This document shows, piece by piece, positions 33,000-45,429 of a DNA stretch of 64,000 nt. The DNA is from Otatea glauca (lineage: Eukaryota; Streptophyta; Magnoliopsida; Poales; Poaceae). The position numbers and the translations under genes were made by a program. The notes under the pieces are model-generated. The model saw only the letters and a program-made list of their open reading frames with translations. It made no database searches and was not told the origin of the DNA. The stretch covers positions 9,477,760-9,541,759 of the forward strand of contig CM070727.1 in the NCBI GenBank assembly GCA_036346275.1. The letters are read 5' to 3'. Each line of letters begins with the position of its first letter. Position 1 is the stretch's first letter.

Positions 33000-35900
33000 G
33001 CGCTATAAGTATAGTATAGTATTGGTGTGGAAGAAAGTTAATAATCTAAAATAACTTAAATACAATGAAAAAGTAAGAAGAACCGAAATCAAGGGAAAGG
33101 CCCAAAGGGCAACTTAAAAATAACTTTTATGATATTTTTTTAACTCACTTTTTTGCCCTATTTTGATTGAGGAGGTTTTGGGGTTTCTAGGGACTTCATT
33201 TAAACAAAAATACTAAAAAAAGGGAGATGACTACATCACAGTTTGCCGCATCCAACCGTTCATCCTGACTTCGACAGCCCTCCTCTCCTTCTCCCTCTCC
33301 TTCATCCTCACTCTCCCTCACCTCCGCTGCCTCCCTCCTCCGTCGCCACTGCCATCGCGTAGGTCACAACTCTGCACACCTCCCCCCGCCCTTGCCCTGC
33401 CTCCCCCTACGGATGGCGATGAGCTCACTGCCTCACTACGCCTTTGGCTCTCTCTCCCCACTGGCCACCCCACTTAACCTAATATTCACGCCTCACTGTC
33501 CCCCCTCCACCGCCACCTAGCACTGGGCCACCGTCACCCTAGCCTCCCTCTACAACCAAAGGGCACGGTGAACCCATCAGCAGTGGCGGTGCCATCCCTA
33601 TTAGCCATCAACATGGGAGAGTGAGCGAGAGTGAGCAAGTGATAGATAACGGAAGTGAGCAAGAGAGAAGAAGAAGATTATGAGAAAGTTTTAGGACCAA
33701 GTTTCAACATTGTGTAGATTCTTGAACTCAAATTTAAACAAGTTTTGACCTAAAAGTTTGAAGAAATTTCAGAAGGTTTCATCAAGTTTTAACCAAATAG
33801 TTTCAAGAAGTTTAAGAAAGTTTCAATAGGTTTCGTCGAGTTTCACCTAAAGTTTCAACAAGTTTTATCAGAACAAGCAAAGAAAAAAGAAAAAATCCCT
33901 GAAATACTCACCTGTAGCCCCCACCCCGCCCTTGCCACTCACCAGCACCATCGCCTCCTCCCCCTGCTCGTGCAAGGGGTTAAAGCTAGAGCTCAAAGTT
34001 GCCTATGACGCTGCAGCGGTGAAGTGGAGCCACGAGGTGATGTGGGGGGAGTCAGCGTTGGACTACTCTGTGACCCAGATGAGGATGCAAGAGAGGATCG
34101 CAGGGATCTGGTGGATCCCATCATCAGTGACGAAGAAGATGATCAGATCCTCCTCCTCTGGCTGCGACCGCACCACTGCCGACTCCTCTTCCGACACTGC
34201 TATCGCTACTGTTCCGCACCTCGCGCCACAGGACGCATTACCTGCTCGTGCACCTCAAAAATCCCTTTGAGTCATTGGGTCTACTCGCCGTGCTCCTCCA
34301 CGGCTACCACGCCTGCACACGACCAAGCTCACCAACATTGTAGTTTGGATTGACATGGTGGTTGCTGCAGGCAAGAGAGAGAGAGAGAGAGTGGAGAACG
34401 AGATAGATGACTGATCAGAGGTGAAGAATAAGTTTGAGGGGATAAGGATGAAGCTAGTCAAAGTGGATGGAAAATCAGATGGTTAAAATTACCAATGGGG
34501 ACTCGATTGAAAGGACGTATGTTGTACCATCGTTTGAACAAAAACGGTATACCGTGTGTTAGTATTTCTGAAAAAAAAGCCTCAACTTGAGGCCCCACCT
34601 CAGATTCGTTTGATCTCATCAGCTCACATCATTAGGAGAAGATCAAGATCCAACAGTGTTGTGTGATGGCTCCCCCACAAAGCATTTTCCCTATAAGCTT
34701 GTTTTTAGTTATGTAATGGGGAAAATGAGATTGCAGGGACCTAAGTTGAACCACAATTAGCATAGTTAAGTAGGAGTAAGTCTTGGGACCTCACTGTAGC
34801 TTTCACGTCATTCTTCCACCCTATAACTAACAATAACAATGAACTATAAGTGACTGATTAAGCAAGTTCACCGACTTGCCATGCTAACCAAATTTTCAAT
34901 TCCACCTTGTGGCAACACTGGGACCAGGCATCAAATCTGTTAGGGTTGATAACTTTCAAAACAACTTGTCATGAAAAAGTATCTTTGAAAAAACATACTA
35001 AAAAAACCTGCTATTAAAAAAATGTACAGGATCATCCTTTGAAAAATGGAACATGAAACTGTTTGCGATAAATAATCCACAACCGCTAACTCCTTCTGGT
35101 CGCCCTAGATGGAACGCCATAGTAGCTTCTTGATTTGTGGATTGCAGGAGGCAGCTAGTCCTAATCTTCTAGGGTCTAAACTCTAATAAGCACCAGGATA
35201 GACTAATCCAACACATGGGGAGTTATGCCACTATCCTTGTACTGGTGCACCTTTTTTTCTTCTGAAGCCAAGGTTTTGTTTTGATTTGTAGGAGCTTTAG
35301 TAAGGAAGCTCATCATTGAGGAGGAAGTGCTTTATTGAAAGCCTCCAAAGGATCATCTCATCCTTGCTTAATTATAGCTTAGCATATGTAGGAGCAAATT
35401 AATTTTGATGAACCAGAGTGTACTACTACTGCTTCAGTCTTTAGTTCAGTGTACTGTTACTAGATCTGCTTGATTATTCATGTGCCCTATTGCTGTCGAG
35501 CGACCTGTAAAAGCACAAAAACGTTCAAATCACTGCAAACTTGCCCGTTATGGCCCTTACACACTGAACTGAACTGCCCCACAATAAAGCTCTCCTTAAC
35601 TGAAAAGCGAAGACTGGTAGTTCCTCTCTTGTCAATCAAAGCTGTGGCCCTGAGCTCTCTGCATGCACAGTCGCACATACTATTTTAGATTGACAGATAG
35701 GCAATTGTCTTTCCCTCATTGAATTCTCTGGGTTTCTGAATTCTGACCTCTCAATTTGCACAGAATTGGTCCCATCGGATCAGAATTCAGATTTTTTTCA
35801 GAGCTGTAGACTTGGCAGTGTCGAGTGTGTAGTGCAGTGCTCGGCCCCTCCAAGCAATTCTGCAGATGCCACTGCTTTAGCAATTCTCTTTTCCTTTTGG

Positions 35901-36302
35901 TCATATCATTTGACAAGTCATCGAGTAAAGTTAACCAACCGTGCGCGCCTGCTTCACTTTGTTCTGCTTTTACATTTTGTAGTGAAATGTCCTGTCTTTA
36001 CCTCATCCAAATGGAAGTATGAAACAAAGAACATCTTGCATAGAAGGCCATTTTCTTTAAGAAACAAACGAAAGAAACAAACGAAAAGAAAGCTATATCA
36101 TTTTTCTTTAAGACATCAGAGGGAGAGTGAGGGCTCTGAGTAGAGACTATAAACTACAACATGCAGCTCTTGAAATCGGAAAGTACATCAGAGTTATTCA
36201 GGCACGATTACACGAACACCTGGAAAGTGCAAATCCTTACAAAGAGAAAACAACAAGATTACAGGAAGAACACTCCAATCGTCTCCCACACAACGAGGTA
36301 AA
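33000..36302. other. Spacer without recognisable genes
   Basis: Contains a CT-rich stretch (33,260-33,560), a degenerate AAGTTTCAACAAGTTTT-type repeat (33,715-33,880), a (GA)n microsatellite at 34,375-34,395, and open frames at 33.9-34.4 kb on both strands with no recognisable domain. The part next to 36,302 may be 3' UTR of the minus-strand gene that follows. Confidence 0.4.
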
Positions 36303-37216
36303 CTATACCTGAAAACTTGCAGACATCGTCACATCTCGGCAGTGTTTGCTAACAATGGACGGTTCAAGGTTCTTGGCTAATGGTGACGCCGGTAAACTAG
36401 TAGTAGTAGTCTTGTAACTGTAAGCAGGAGTGGGGCTGCTGCTGCTCCGCTTGCGCCATTTCCACGAGTCGGCCGGCGAGCTGGGCAGCGGCGGCAGTGG
36501 CAGGACGGCGGGACGACGGCACAGCCCGAAAGGCCACCCCTCGCAGCCCCGGAAGTCCTCCCACATCGCCGGCGACCGTAGCGGCGGCGGCGGGTCCATG
36601 TCCAACGACGCGACGGTCGCCGCCCGGCTCGTGCTGCGCGAGAAGAAGCTCTTCACCGAAAAGAACGCCTCGCTCTCGTCGTCAGCGTCGCAGCCACCAT
36701 CATCACCTGCCTCCTCCTCCTCTTCCTTCTCCTTCTTCTTCTCTTCCTCCACTAAGCACTTCTTAGGACTTGAAACATTCTCAAGAACGCTTCTCGGATC
36801 GAGTGGAGTGAAAGACCAGACGAATGTGCTCGACAGAGTCGGCGAGTCCACGCTGCACCTCGACCGCTTCTTCATCTGCCGGTTCCTCATCTCGTTGAGT
36901 ATCACCTGCACCATCAACGCAAGAACACGTACGTACGCGCCATGCTTTCCTTACGTGAATGGATCGATCAAGAACTTAGCAATTGAGCACACGTACATAT
37001 GCACCCATGTGCTGCCGTTATTACCTGCTTCGTGTCGAGCACATCGTCGAGGCTGCTCTCGTCGTCGCTGTCCTCGCCGGAGCTCCACCCGGCGGAGGGG
37101 ATCGTGACGCAGGGGACATGGCAGTGCGCGTAGGTCTCCCTGATGACGGACGAGAGGGACTTGCAGTGGTTGGTGCCTGGGAACTTGGGGTGGTAGTCCT
37201 GTGCCAGGCAAGGCAT
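36303..37216 (-). CDS. Plant-specific protein of unknown function (two exons)
   Basis: Exon 1, 37,216-37,025, begins MPCLAQDYHPKFPGTNHCKS, followed by LSSVIRETYAHCHVPCVTIP, SAGWSSGEDSDDE and VLDTKQ. Exon 2, 36,905-36,303, begins VILNEMRNRQMKKRSRCSVD. Joined in frame at CAG|GTAATA and TGGTGCAG|GTG they give 264 residues. Exon 2 has a lysine/glutamate run (EEEKKKEKEEEEE), SVKSFFSRSTSRA, then MWEDFRGCEGWPFGLCRRPA and a Pro/Ser-rich end. There is no signal peptide, membrane segment or known catalytic motif; charge and composition suggest a soluble, largely disordered regulatory protein. The final CAG|GTATAG is also a good splice donor, so the annotated stop could lie in an intron and a further exon may exist. 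I do not recognise the family by name. The open two-exon structure and lack of damage favour a real gene. Confidence 0.75.
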
Positions 37217-38400
37217 TGCTCCTTACAAGGGATAGACCGATATGCTGCAGCGAGCGATCGTGTTGCTTATGCAACGTTCATGCGATCGAGGGTACTGCGT
37301 GCAATCTGGTGAGGAGTTGTGCGTATCAATGGGATTTTGTTGTGTTGTGGAGAGTGCGTTTTCAGAGGAGGGATGTGGACGTGCATGACATGTGCCCCGC
37401 ATCTTAAAAAGAGAGCCTCTCGATCGTATTGGAGCCTGTAGAGTTTGTAAATTGTAATCCTTTGGGTTGAAGGCTAAGTAAGAAACATTTGAGCTCGACA
37501 GTACACTAGAAATTGCGGCGTCCAGTTCCAAATACAAGTTACTCGGTTCGTCCAAATTTATAAAATTTATAAGACATATTTTCTCTTATCACGTAAAAGG
37601 AGATATTGAACCTGACTAAATTATCTCAAAGCACTATACATATTTAGTGTATGCATATAGAATAAAGCTAGACATTTATTAGGGGTATAAAGGGAACATC
37701 ATATTAATTTTGTATTAAAATGTAAAATACATCTTATATTTATAGATAAGATCATTCAAAAAAATACACCCTATATTTTTTATGGCGTGAGTACTTTTTT
37801 TATACTACGTGTTCAGTGGGAAGATTGTTATATATATATACTTTCAGTTACACTACTATCATAATCTGAAATTCAAAAGGGAGCAAATCGCATCATCATT
37901 AGTACTAAATAGTGCCTCAACAAGAGAGCACAACCGCAACTACAACACTCGTTTAATCTACAAGGTTCTTGATCTGAGGTACCAAACCGGTATGCTTTTC
38001 CGGTGAACCGTCGCCGATTGGATAATTTTGCCTTCTTGACTACACTCGCCCGGCACTAAATTCAACCGACGACTAACCGTGCAGTGTACTCATCAATGCG
38101 CAGCACAAGGCTCGATCAACGTGTTAGCCCGTACCTATCAGCTTTGGTCTATGTGGAGGAGTGAGAAAAGAGGAGAGAGAAGAGAGCAACTGGCTCTTAT
38201 TTAGTAACCAGCTTTGCACGGGAGTATAGGTAGATCATTTATGTATAAGAGAGAAAAGATAGTTATTGAACAACATCTAAAGACAACCTTTAGAAACAGT
38301 TATTGAACAAACTGGCTTTTAACTTACTATTAGCCAGTAGTTGACTTTGTTATTGTACTTGTCTTTATAGCCGCCTTCATAAACGTGGATTTGACGTTGT
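37217..38400. other. Promoter side of the unknown gene and spacer
   Basis: No gene supported. A Stowaway-like MITE lies at 37,540-37,795. No convincing TATA box was assigned for the minus-strand gene. Confidence 0.35.
37540..37795. mobile_element. Probable Stowaway (Tc1/mariner-type) MITE
   Basis: About 255 bp, AT-rich. The left part resembles common grass Stowaway ends (TACTCGGTTCGTCCAAATTT, then ATAAGACATATTTTCTCTTA); the right part in inversion reads AGTACTCACGCCATAAAAAA and contains ATAAGATGTATTTTACAT. A TA dinucleotide flanks both ends. The terminal repeats are diverged. Confidence 0.45.
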
Positions 38401-39029
38401 CGTGGCAGCGTCAGATCATGCTTCTAAGCCTGCGCTTATTAGCTCGTTTATGCAGGCTTACTTCCACCGTTCCACGGTGCGCGAGATCCTCTCGCGTGGC
38501 GGCAAAAATGTGTGTTCGTCGTCGTGGCCGTTGTTTTCGCGGCTTCTCTTAAAGCAAACGCTAAACCAACCTCGCACCCACTCTATGCCAAGTGTGAGGC
38601 GAAGCCGAACGAGCGCTACTGCGCATAGGGTTCTCAACCGTGATGAGGTCACCGAGCACCGAGGAGAGAAAAGCTAGAAGCCTAGAAATTATGCAACCTT
38701 CTCGTACAAGAAAGAGGAAAAAATGCAAGCCAACATTTCCGGTAGTGGTTTGATGTAGCTTTCAGGAGCATGGCGAATCGAAGATCAAGATGCGAAAGGT
38801 TTTTTTTTCCTTCCCAATATACGAATAAGGATCTGGGTGCGGTGAGAATGCGATTCTGAAAATGAAATGCCTCGGCTTGTCTAATTGGAATCAGAAGGAA
38901 AAGATCAAAGGAAAAGTGCAAAATGATTACTTAAATAACAAATAAACAAGACGAATAAGTTGTCTTTGTACAAATGCTTTGCCGTACATGGCAGGTAGTA
39001 CACGCATACCGCGTGTCGGCCTGGCAATT

Positions 39030-39587
39030 TTTGCCACCCCACGTGGCCCTCGTTTTTCGGAAAGGTCCTTGGATTTTTGAAAATTATGAATAGATCCTTT
39101 TTTTCCAAAAAGACTTTAGCACAATCGGATTTCGATGTTTCTTTTAGAAGGCCTCCGAAAATTGCATAGATTATGAATTTCGCCGGTCTCTTTTCGAAAA
39201 GCACCCTAAAAATGGATTTCGCCTGTTTTTTTTGGCGAAAAGGCACCCTAAAATTTCAAATTTTGCGAGATTTTTTTATGCAGAAGCCCCTGGAAATTCG
39301 AGAATTACATCCGATACATAAATTACGAATTTCACCGATTTTTTTGGAAAAGACCAAAAAAACTAAAAATTACATCTAGGACCCTTTTTCGGAATGGCTC
39401 CCCAAGAAACCGGATTTCGCTGGTTTCTTTGGGAAAATTACATAAAATTCAAATTTCACTGGTTTTTTTTGCAAAAAGCCTCCAGAAATTCTAAAAATTA
39501 CATCCAGATCCTAAAAATCCGGATTTCGATGGTTTTTTTCAAAAGGCCCCTAAAATTTTTCGAAAATTGCATAGATTATGAATTCCG
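39030..39587. repeat. Degenerate tandem array, block B
   Basis: Repeated phrases of about 70-110 bp such as GGATTTCGCTGGTTTTTTTT, AAAAGGC(A/C)CCTAAAATT and AATTACATCC(A/G)GA. It ends exactly at the TSD of the solo LTR inserted at 39,593. Confidence 0.5.
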
Positions 39588-39592
39588 TCCAC

Positions 39593-41302
39593 TGAAAGCA
39601 TCTAGGCACCCGATATGTTTTGGTTTTGATAATTAATGACAACGTTGCTATATGATCTAATACTTTTGATGAGGATATTGAAAGTAGGCCGTTTCCAAGA
39701 AGAATGATCATGGAAATACCAAGGAAAGTTCAAGCCAATCAAGCTTATGTCAAGATCATGTAAAGGTATTTTTTTAAGGTTGTTTTTAGTCCTTTGACGA
39801 TCTTGGAGTTTGGAAGAAAGATCGGTCTATTAGATTTAGGGCCGTACTATTAAGAGGGATCGTGACGCTAATCTTGATGTCGTTTAAGGGTTTAAAGGCT
39901 CAAATATGCTGTTCAAATTAGTTGCCAATTTTTAGACAAGTTCCATCTTTGAAAAATCCTGAATTATTTCAAGTCTCTGGAAATCGGTTATACGCCCATG
40001 GCAAACATGGTGCTACGGGTGCAGTAGCACCGCTCAACAGACCGTGTGAAAATTCCGAAGAAGGGTTTTAGGGTGTTGTTGTAGCCCGGTGCTACCGCCC
40101 ATTGTAGCCCGGTGCTACCAGGATTACGGTAGCACCGGACCTTAGCCCGGTGTGAAAATCACAGAGGTGTGTTTTTGGGTGTTTTGTTGGCCCGGTGCTA
40201 CCGCCCATAGTATCCCGGTGCTACCGGACTTTCGATAGCACCGGATCTTAGCCCGGTATAAAAATTCCAGAGAAGCACTTTTCTTAAGTTTTCGAGTGCC
40301 GATGCTATCAAGACATAGTGGCGGTGCTACGGATTTTGGTAGCACCGGACCTCATCCGTGCTATATTTCCAGAGAGGTGTGTTTCTAATGAAAGAAAAAG
40401 AAATAGAGCCCGGTGCTACCGGCCCTAGTTGGGCGGTAGCACCGGACTTCCTGTAACGGTCTCTGGCAAGTGCATTAAATGCACTGTTCTAGCCGTTGAA
40501 ATGGAGCCCGGTGCTACCGGTCCTACATGGGCGGTAGCACCGGAAAAACAGATTTCTACAGATTTCGAGCTCCAACGGCTAGAAAGTTTGGTGGAGGCTA
40601 TAAATACCTTCCCACCTGCCTTCTAGAGCAACTCTTGGTCCTCATTGATGATATTTGAGCTCTAGCAAGTGTTCTCCACTTTTGTGTGCATTCAATTTCT
40701 ATTTGTGAGTGTGAGAACCAAATTTGGTGTTGCATTTAGTGTTTTGAGCCTTTAGACACCGACATTCGACCTCAAGCTAGTGTCAAGGTTTATTACTCTT
40801 GGAGGTTGCCGCCTCCTAGACGGCTTGGTGACGATTGTGCACGGTGAGCTTCTCAACGGAGATTGTGTGAAGCCCCGGCAAGTTGTGAATGCCGGAGTTC
40901 GCCTACCCGGAGCGGGGAAGAATTACCTTAATGATCGAGGAAGGCTCAAGCGAGTGGAGCCGGCTTGACGTGGATCAAGTCACCTCAACGTGGAGTAGGG
41001 GAGACCGGCAAGTCTCCGAGACCACGGGTTAAAATTCCTTGTCTCCTATTTTATTGTGCTTGGTATTCTTGTTTGTTGGAAATCCATTTGATCAATACCA
41101 TACTCTTCTTAGTTTTTGTGCTCATTAGTATACTTGCTTCACTTGTATTGTCATAGCATTTTGAGCCTTACTAGAGACTTTAGTGCGTTCTTCATATTCT
41201 TATCTAAAATTCGTAGTGTTGTTTGTATTTTCTAAATTGAGTTGAGAAAATTTAGAAACCTCCTATTCACCCCTCCTCTAGTCGGTTATCCTTGATCCTA
41301 CA
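39593..41302 (+). mobile_element. Solo LTR (Copia-type) with TCCAC target duplication
   Basis: Starts TGAAAGCATCTAGGCACC and ends TTGATCCTACA; flanked by exact 5-bp duplications TCCAC at 39,588-39,592 and 41,303-41,307. The 3' portion contains CCTATTCACCCCTCCTCTAG, a phrase typical of grass Copia LTR ends. A TATA box (CTATAAATA, 40,598) follows a hairpin-rich repeat region. There is no internal domain, so it is a recombination product of a once complete element (length 1,710 bp). Confidence 0.9.
40080..40545 (+). repeat. GCCCGGTGCTACCG / CGGTAGCACCGG palindromic repeats in LTR promoter
   Basis: At least eight copies of CCCGGTGCTACC or its inverse GGTAGCACCGG, alternating so that neighbouring copies can pair as hairpins. 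They lie just upstream of the LTR TATA box at 40,598. Confidence 0.85.
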
Positions 41303-41307
41303 TCCAC

Positions 41308-44118
41308 GCATCTAGTATGCAAAATACAAAATGCAATGCAAGTGAAACGGATGAGAGATGTGGCCACGTTGTCTTTGTACAGGTGACTTGCCGGTAACGG
41401 CAGATATGATTTTACAAACAACCCATGCTGATAGATTATCCATTAGCTTCAGCATACAACGCATAGCCGTTCTATATTAGCTGAGTATGACGGTCAAAAC
41501 GTCATTTATCACATTACATCCATCAGGAGCTAGCATACAGTAAAAAAAAGAGCTAGTGTACGAAAGAAAGAATGAATAAGCTAAGAGTGCACAACTATAT
41601 ATGTTGTGGGTGATCAGAGGTGTATTCTTTCAAAAATGGTTCAAACTAAGTTCGAAAATTTTTGTGGATGATCCTAATACATCAATAATGTTCTCATAAA
41701 ATTTTCAGATGATGATCAAGCTTATTTTTTTTAAAAAAAATTCTGAAAATACTACTATCCTAATAAAAGCTGAGTACATGTATTGCTTCCATAAATTTGA
41801 TTGAGCAACCAACACAGGTTTAGAATTTTTGAACTTTTAGAGAAGGGTGCTAAGGCAATTATTAAACTCTCCTAAATATTTTGGATCATGATTACACTTG
41901 AGCGAATTTATAAAATTTTGACATGGTTACTGTCTTATTTATGTTCCTTCTATTTTTTTATTTTTCAAACATAACAAATGAAGTTCAATTATTTTGAAAA
42001 AATTTCTATATGATCCTAGAATTCTAAATATGGTACCAAAAAAATTTAGAGTGTGATCAAACTTGTATATTTTTATAAAAATTTGACAATATTTCTATTA
42101 TTTTTATATATAAAACATCTCAAAATTTTGGTTTTTCCAAAAAAATTCATTGAAGATGACATTCTTAAGCGATATTGTCCCAAATCCAGTCAAAATTTTG
42201 ATGAAATTTGCAGATTTTTTGAAATTACTGTTGTAATTTGATTTTTTTATTTTTTTATTCGGCCGAGATTTGGAATCTTGTGCCCTGCCAAAATCCGAAA
42301 TTTCACCGAGATTTTGAACATTGGTTGTTTCTTGATCTCTTTCCACTGTCGAGACCACTAGGATGATGATGGTGTCTAGTCAATGGCGCCATGCCTTTCG
42401 ACGAGTTTGCTCCTTCTGCCAGCTAAATTGTGCTCGATTGGTGGCTCACAAATGAAATTAATGCTTATTTTGTCTTCGTTAGAGATACTAGGTAGGGCAG
42501 AACGCTATGCCGCGCGGTGCAAATTTTGGGCCGGGGTCCTTTTTGCAAAAATGGTAGGAGGACTTAAAACTATTTATGGTTTTCTTGGGGTTTTTTGTTA
42601 AAATGGGCTAGCTAGGAGTGGTCGGCGAATTTGCGGAACCCTAGGATCTTTTTTGCAAAAGAATCGGTGGAGGACCCGTGTTGAATCTGTGGGCTAGTTA
42701 GGAGCCGTCGGCGAATTTGTGGAACCCCTGAGTCTTTTTTGCAAAAGAACCAGTGGAGGACCCGTGCGATGAATTTGCGAGACCCCAGGGTATTTTTTTT
42801 TGCAAAAGAACCTAGGGAGGACCCATGCTGAATTTGCAGAACCAAGGGTCTTTTTTGCAAAAATATCTGTGGAAGGACCTGTTTGCGATTTTAGAATTTA
42901 CCCAGGCTGAATTTGCGAAATCACGGGATCTTTTTTGCAAAAATACCACACATACACATAAGAATTGGAATGCAACAGTAGAAACAATGTACCTGGTCAG
43001 ATGCATGTTCCCAAATTTGAATGAAGTGTTATAATATTTGGCTGGGAATAGACTTGATAATGAGACCCAGCTGTATTCTATATAGTCATAACCTGTCAGC
43101 AATATCCCCATGCCAAAATTCTGCCGAATCTACATATAACAAACCAGCAAGGAGAATTAGCACACAGTAACAATACCAGGGCAATAATAAAATCAGCTCG
43201 TTGTACGCTGGATTCAAGGTAATCAAATAGTAATTTCGACAATATCAAAATGTACTACTATAAAAAGGTTAAAGCTTGAGAAGAAAATTGTGCAGGCAAA
43301 GAAGATCCAGCAGAAAGAAGCATTCCTTTTCGACATGACCATAATGGTTTCATCATAAAACGAGTAGTAATGCTCATTAATAAACTGTTCTCAAGAATTC
43401 CGACAAAAATTTGCAACATAACACCACACTGCCAAGAAACAGCTAATTAGCTCCTTTCGTGGCCAAGACTTTTTTCTCTTTTGTTTTCTATGGACCCAAG
43501 GCATGTAGGTGGTCTTCACATGTGGCTACATTCAAGAGATTTTTCACAATGAAGTTTGCAACCGCAAAAAGAAAAGAAGAAATGGCAATGTCAAAGCTCA
43601 CTATTACCATAACACTTTAGATGTACAACATTTCTATGCAAATAATGGATTTCAACAAAGTATCAGCATGTATGCTAAAAGCTGTCTTATAGTACTCCTA
43701 GGCTAAACCAGAAAAGAAAGGAAACTAAGCATTGCGCGATGACGCTGCATGTAACCCCCTCTATTTTCTAAGAAACAAAATTGGAAAGCATCTAAACGTT
43801 GTATTATTCAATCAGTAGGGAAAATCATATGGCTTAGTAAATTTAGGATATCCTTTACACATGTATATCTGAAATATGAGATGACTCATTAAATTTAGGA
43901 GAAAAAGAAACGTTTCGTATGAAGCCATGAGTTATTCATCTTGTTGGCTTATCATCTCCTTGTCCCTCAACCTATTCAGAAGCCATGAAAAAATTGCTTC
44001 GACTCTTCAATATTAAAGGACAAACATTCCCATTTGATCCAATATGCTTTAGGTTATCGTATGACATTGAAGTTTTGGCACAATGACATGGTCATGAATA
44101 GTAGATAAACATGAAGCT
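41308..44118. other. Spacer with degenerate repeats, no gene
   Basis: AT-rich from 41.3 to 42.3 kb; repeat block C at 42.51-42.96 kb; no supported coding sequence in 43.0-44.1 kb, although short open frames occur. Confidence 0.4.
42510..42960. repeat. Degenerate tandem array, block C
   Basis: Five to six units of about 60-85 bp. Core phrases are CGAATTTG(C/T)GGAACC, TCTTTTTTGCAAAAGAA and GTGGAGGACCCGTG. Units are visible near 42,600, 42,690, 42,770, 42,835 and 42,910. No ORF with meaning. Confidence 0.7.
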
Positions 44119-44123
44119 ATCAG

Positions 44124-44899
44124 TGTCGGCGATCGGGACCGCCGACTACGAGGGAGGTTGGGAGGATTGTGTGAGGGCGGAGCCCGAGGTCGTGCTCGTC
44201 CAGGCAATGGTGTAGCGTGTATGTCGAGGAAGAATAGAGGGGAGAGACAGAGCTGGAGACACCAAGATTATACTGGTTCGATCCCTCTAGATCGGGTAAA
44301 ATCTCTACTCCAGTTTTGTCCTGAGGTGAAAGACGAATGTAATGCTCTGTGTGAGAGTACAACAGGAGCTCAAGCTTGGTTATGCCCGAGAGTCAGCGTG
44401 TGAGTCCCTTTTCTTCCTTCTCCCCCCTTGCATGTGCTTGATCTGAGACCTTTATCCCCCGAGAGTCCCCTTGAGGCTCCTGCTGCTTAGTCCCGAGACC
44501 GACGTCAGGCGGTCGTTGCGAGCTGACGTGAGTTGTTGGTCCTAGTTCCTACGCAGGGAGAGTTGACATAAGTTGTTGACTCTAGTTCCTACGTAGGGGG
44601 TTGACGTGAGTTGTTGGCTCTAGTTCCCACGCAGGGGAAAGTTTCTACTCCTGTAAAACGAACCGTTATAAGAAACGGCTTGGTCTGGCGGGTACAAGAG
44701 TCATGGCCTCGAGCTCAGGTTGGAGCCTCATCCTCCTACCCGAGCCCGAGCTCGCCGAATACGGACTCGAGCTAGGGAAGCCCAAGCTCGAGCTCGTACG
44801 TCCTCGAGCTCGAGCTTGGGGACACGTGCTTCGAACTCGTGGGAAACAGCCTTGAGTCCGAGGGGTATTCACCCGTGCTGAGGCTACCAATTCCCGACA
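44124..44899 (-). repeat. 3' LTR of the Tat element
   Basis: 776 bp, near-identical in structure to 55,192-55,969. It contains a threefold ~40-bp repeat (GTGAGTTGTTGGCTCTAGTT and variants, about 44,520-44,640) also present in the other LTR. The polypurine-like stretch GCCTCGGGGGCTAGC (minus strand) abuts it at 44,900-44,914. Confidence 0.93.
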
Positions 44900-45429
44900 G
44901 CTAGCCCCCGAGGCTTAATGAACAATCCTGAAGCTCGGGACGTTCTTGAGTCTGATGACCTTGAGGAGGGGTCAGCTTCCTGATCGAGCTTGGAAACTCT
45001 TCGAGTTTGAACTCAGGTCCGGGGTAGCTTGGTGGCCTTTAGCGTGGATGTGCCTAAAAACGCTCGGGCTTCAGCGCCTCGTCTTCGAATGGGGAAGTCA
45101 AGGCAGGCATGCCCGGAAACGCTCGGGCTTCGACCCCTCATCTTCGAACGGGGAAGTCGAAGCAGATGTGCTCGGAAATGCTCGGGCTTCAACGCCTCAT
45201 CTTCGAATGAAAAAGTCGAGGAGGCGATCGCAACGCCGCGGCTCCGGCGCGCTTTGAGGCGAAACCGATGCGGTACCGCGATGTCGGGCTCCTTTAAATC
45301 CCAGGCAATCGTCTTCCTCAGAATTTCTCCCCATTCCTTACTGCGCCGAATCCTAGCGCTTTTTGCCCCTTTGCCTTCTTGACCTCCGTCCGTCATTTTT
45401 CTTCTCCGAGCAGACCCCGCCCTAAAGCC

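Noticed and set aside
33932..34461. Open frames of about 110 codons on both strands
   Set aside because: No domain or family recognised, no splice context, GC-rich transposon-like surroundings.
38402..38677. 91-codon plus-strand frame and a minus-strand counterpart
   Set aside because: Low-complexity basic composition and no recognisable motif.
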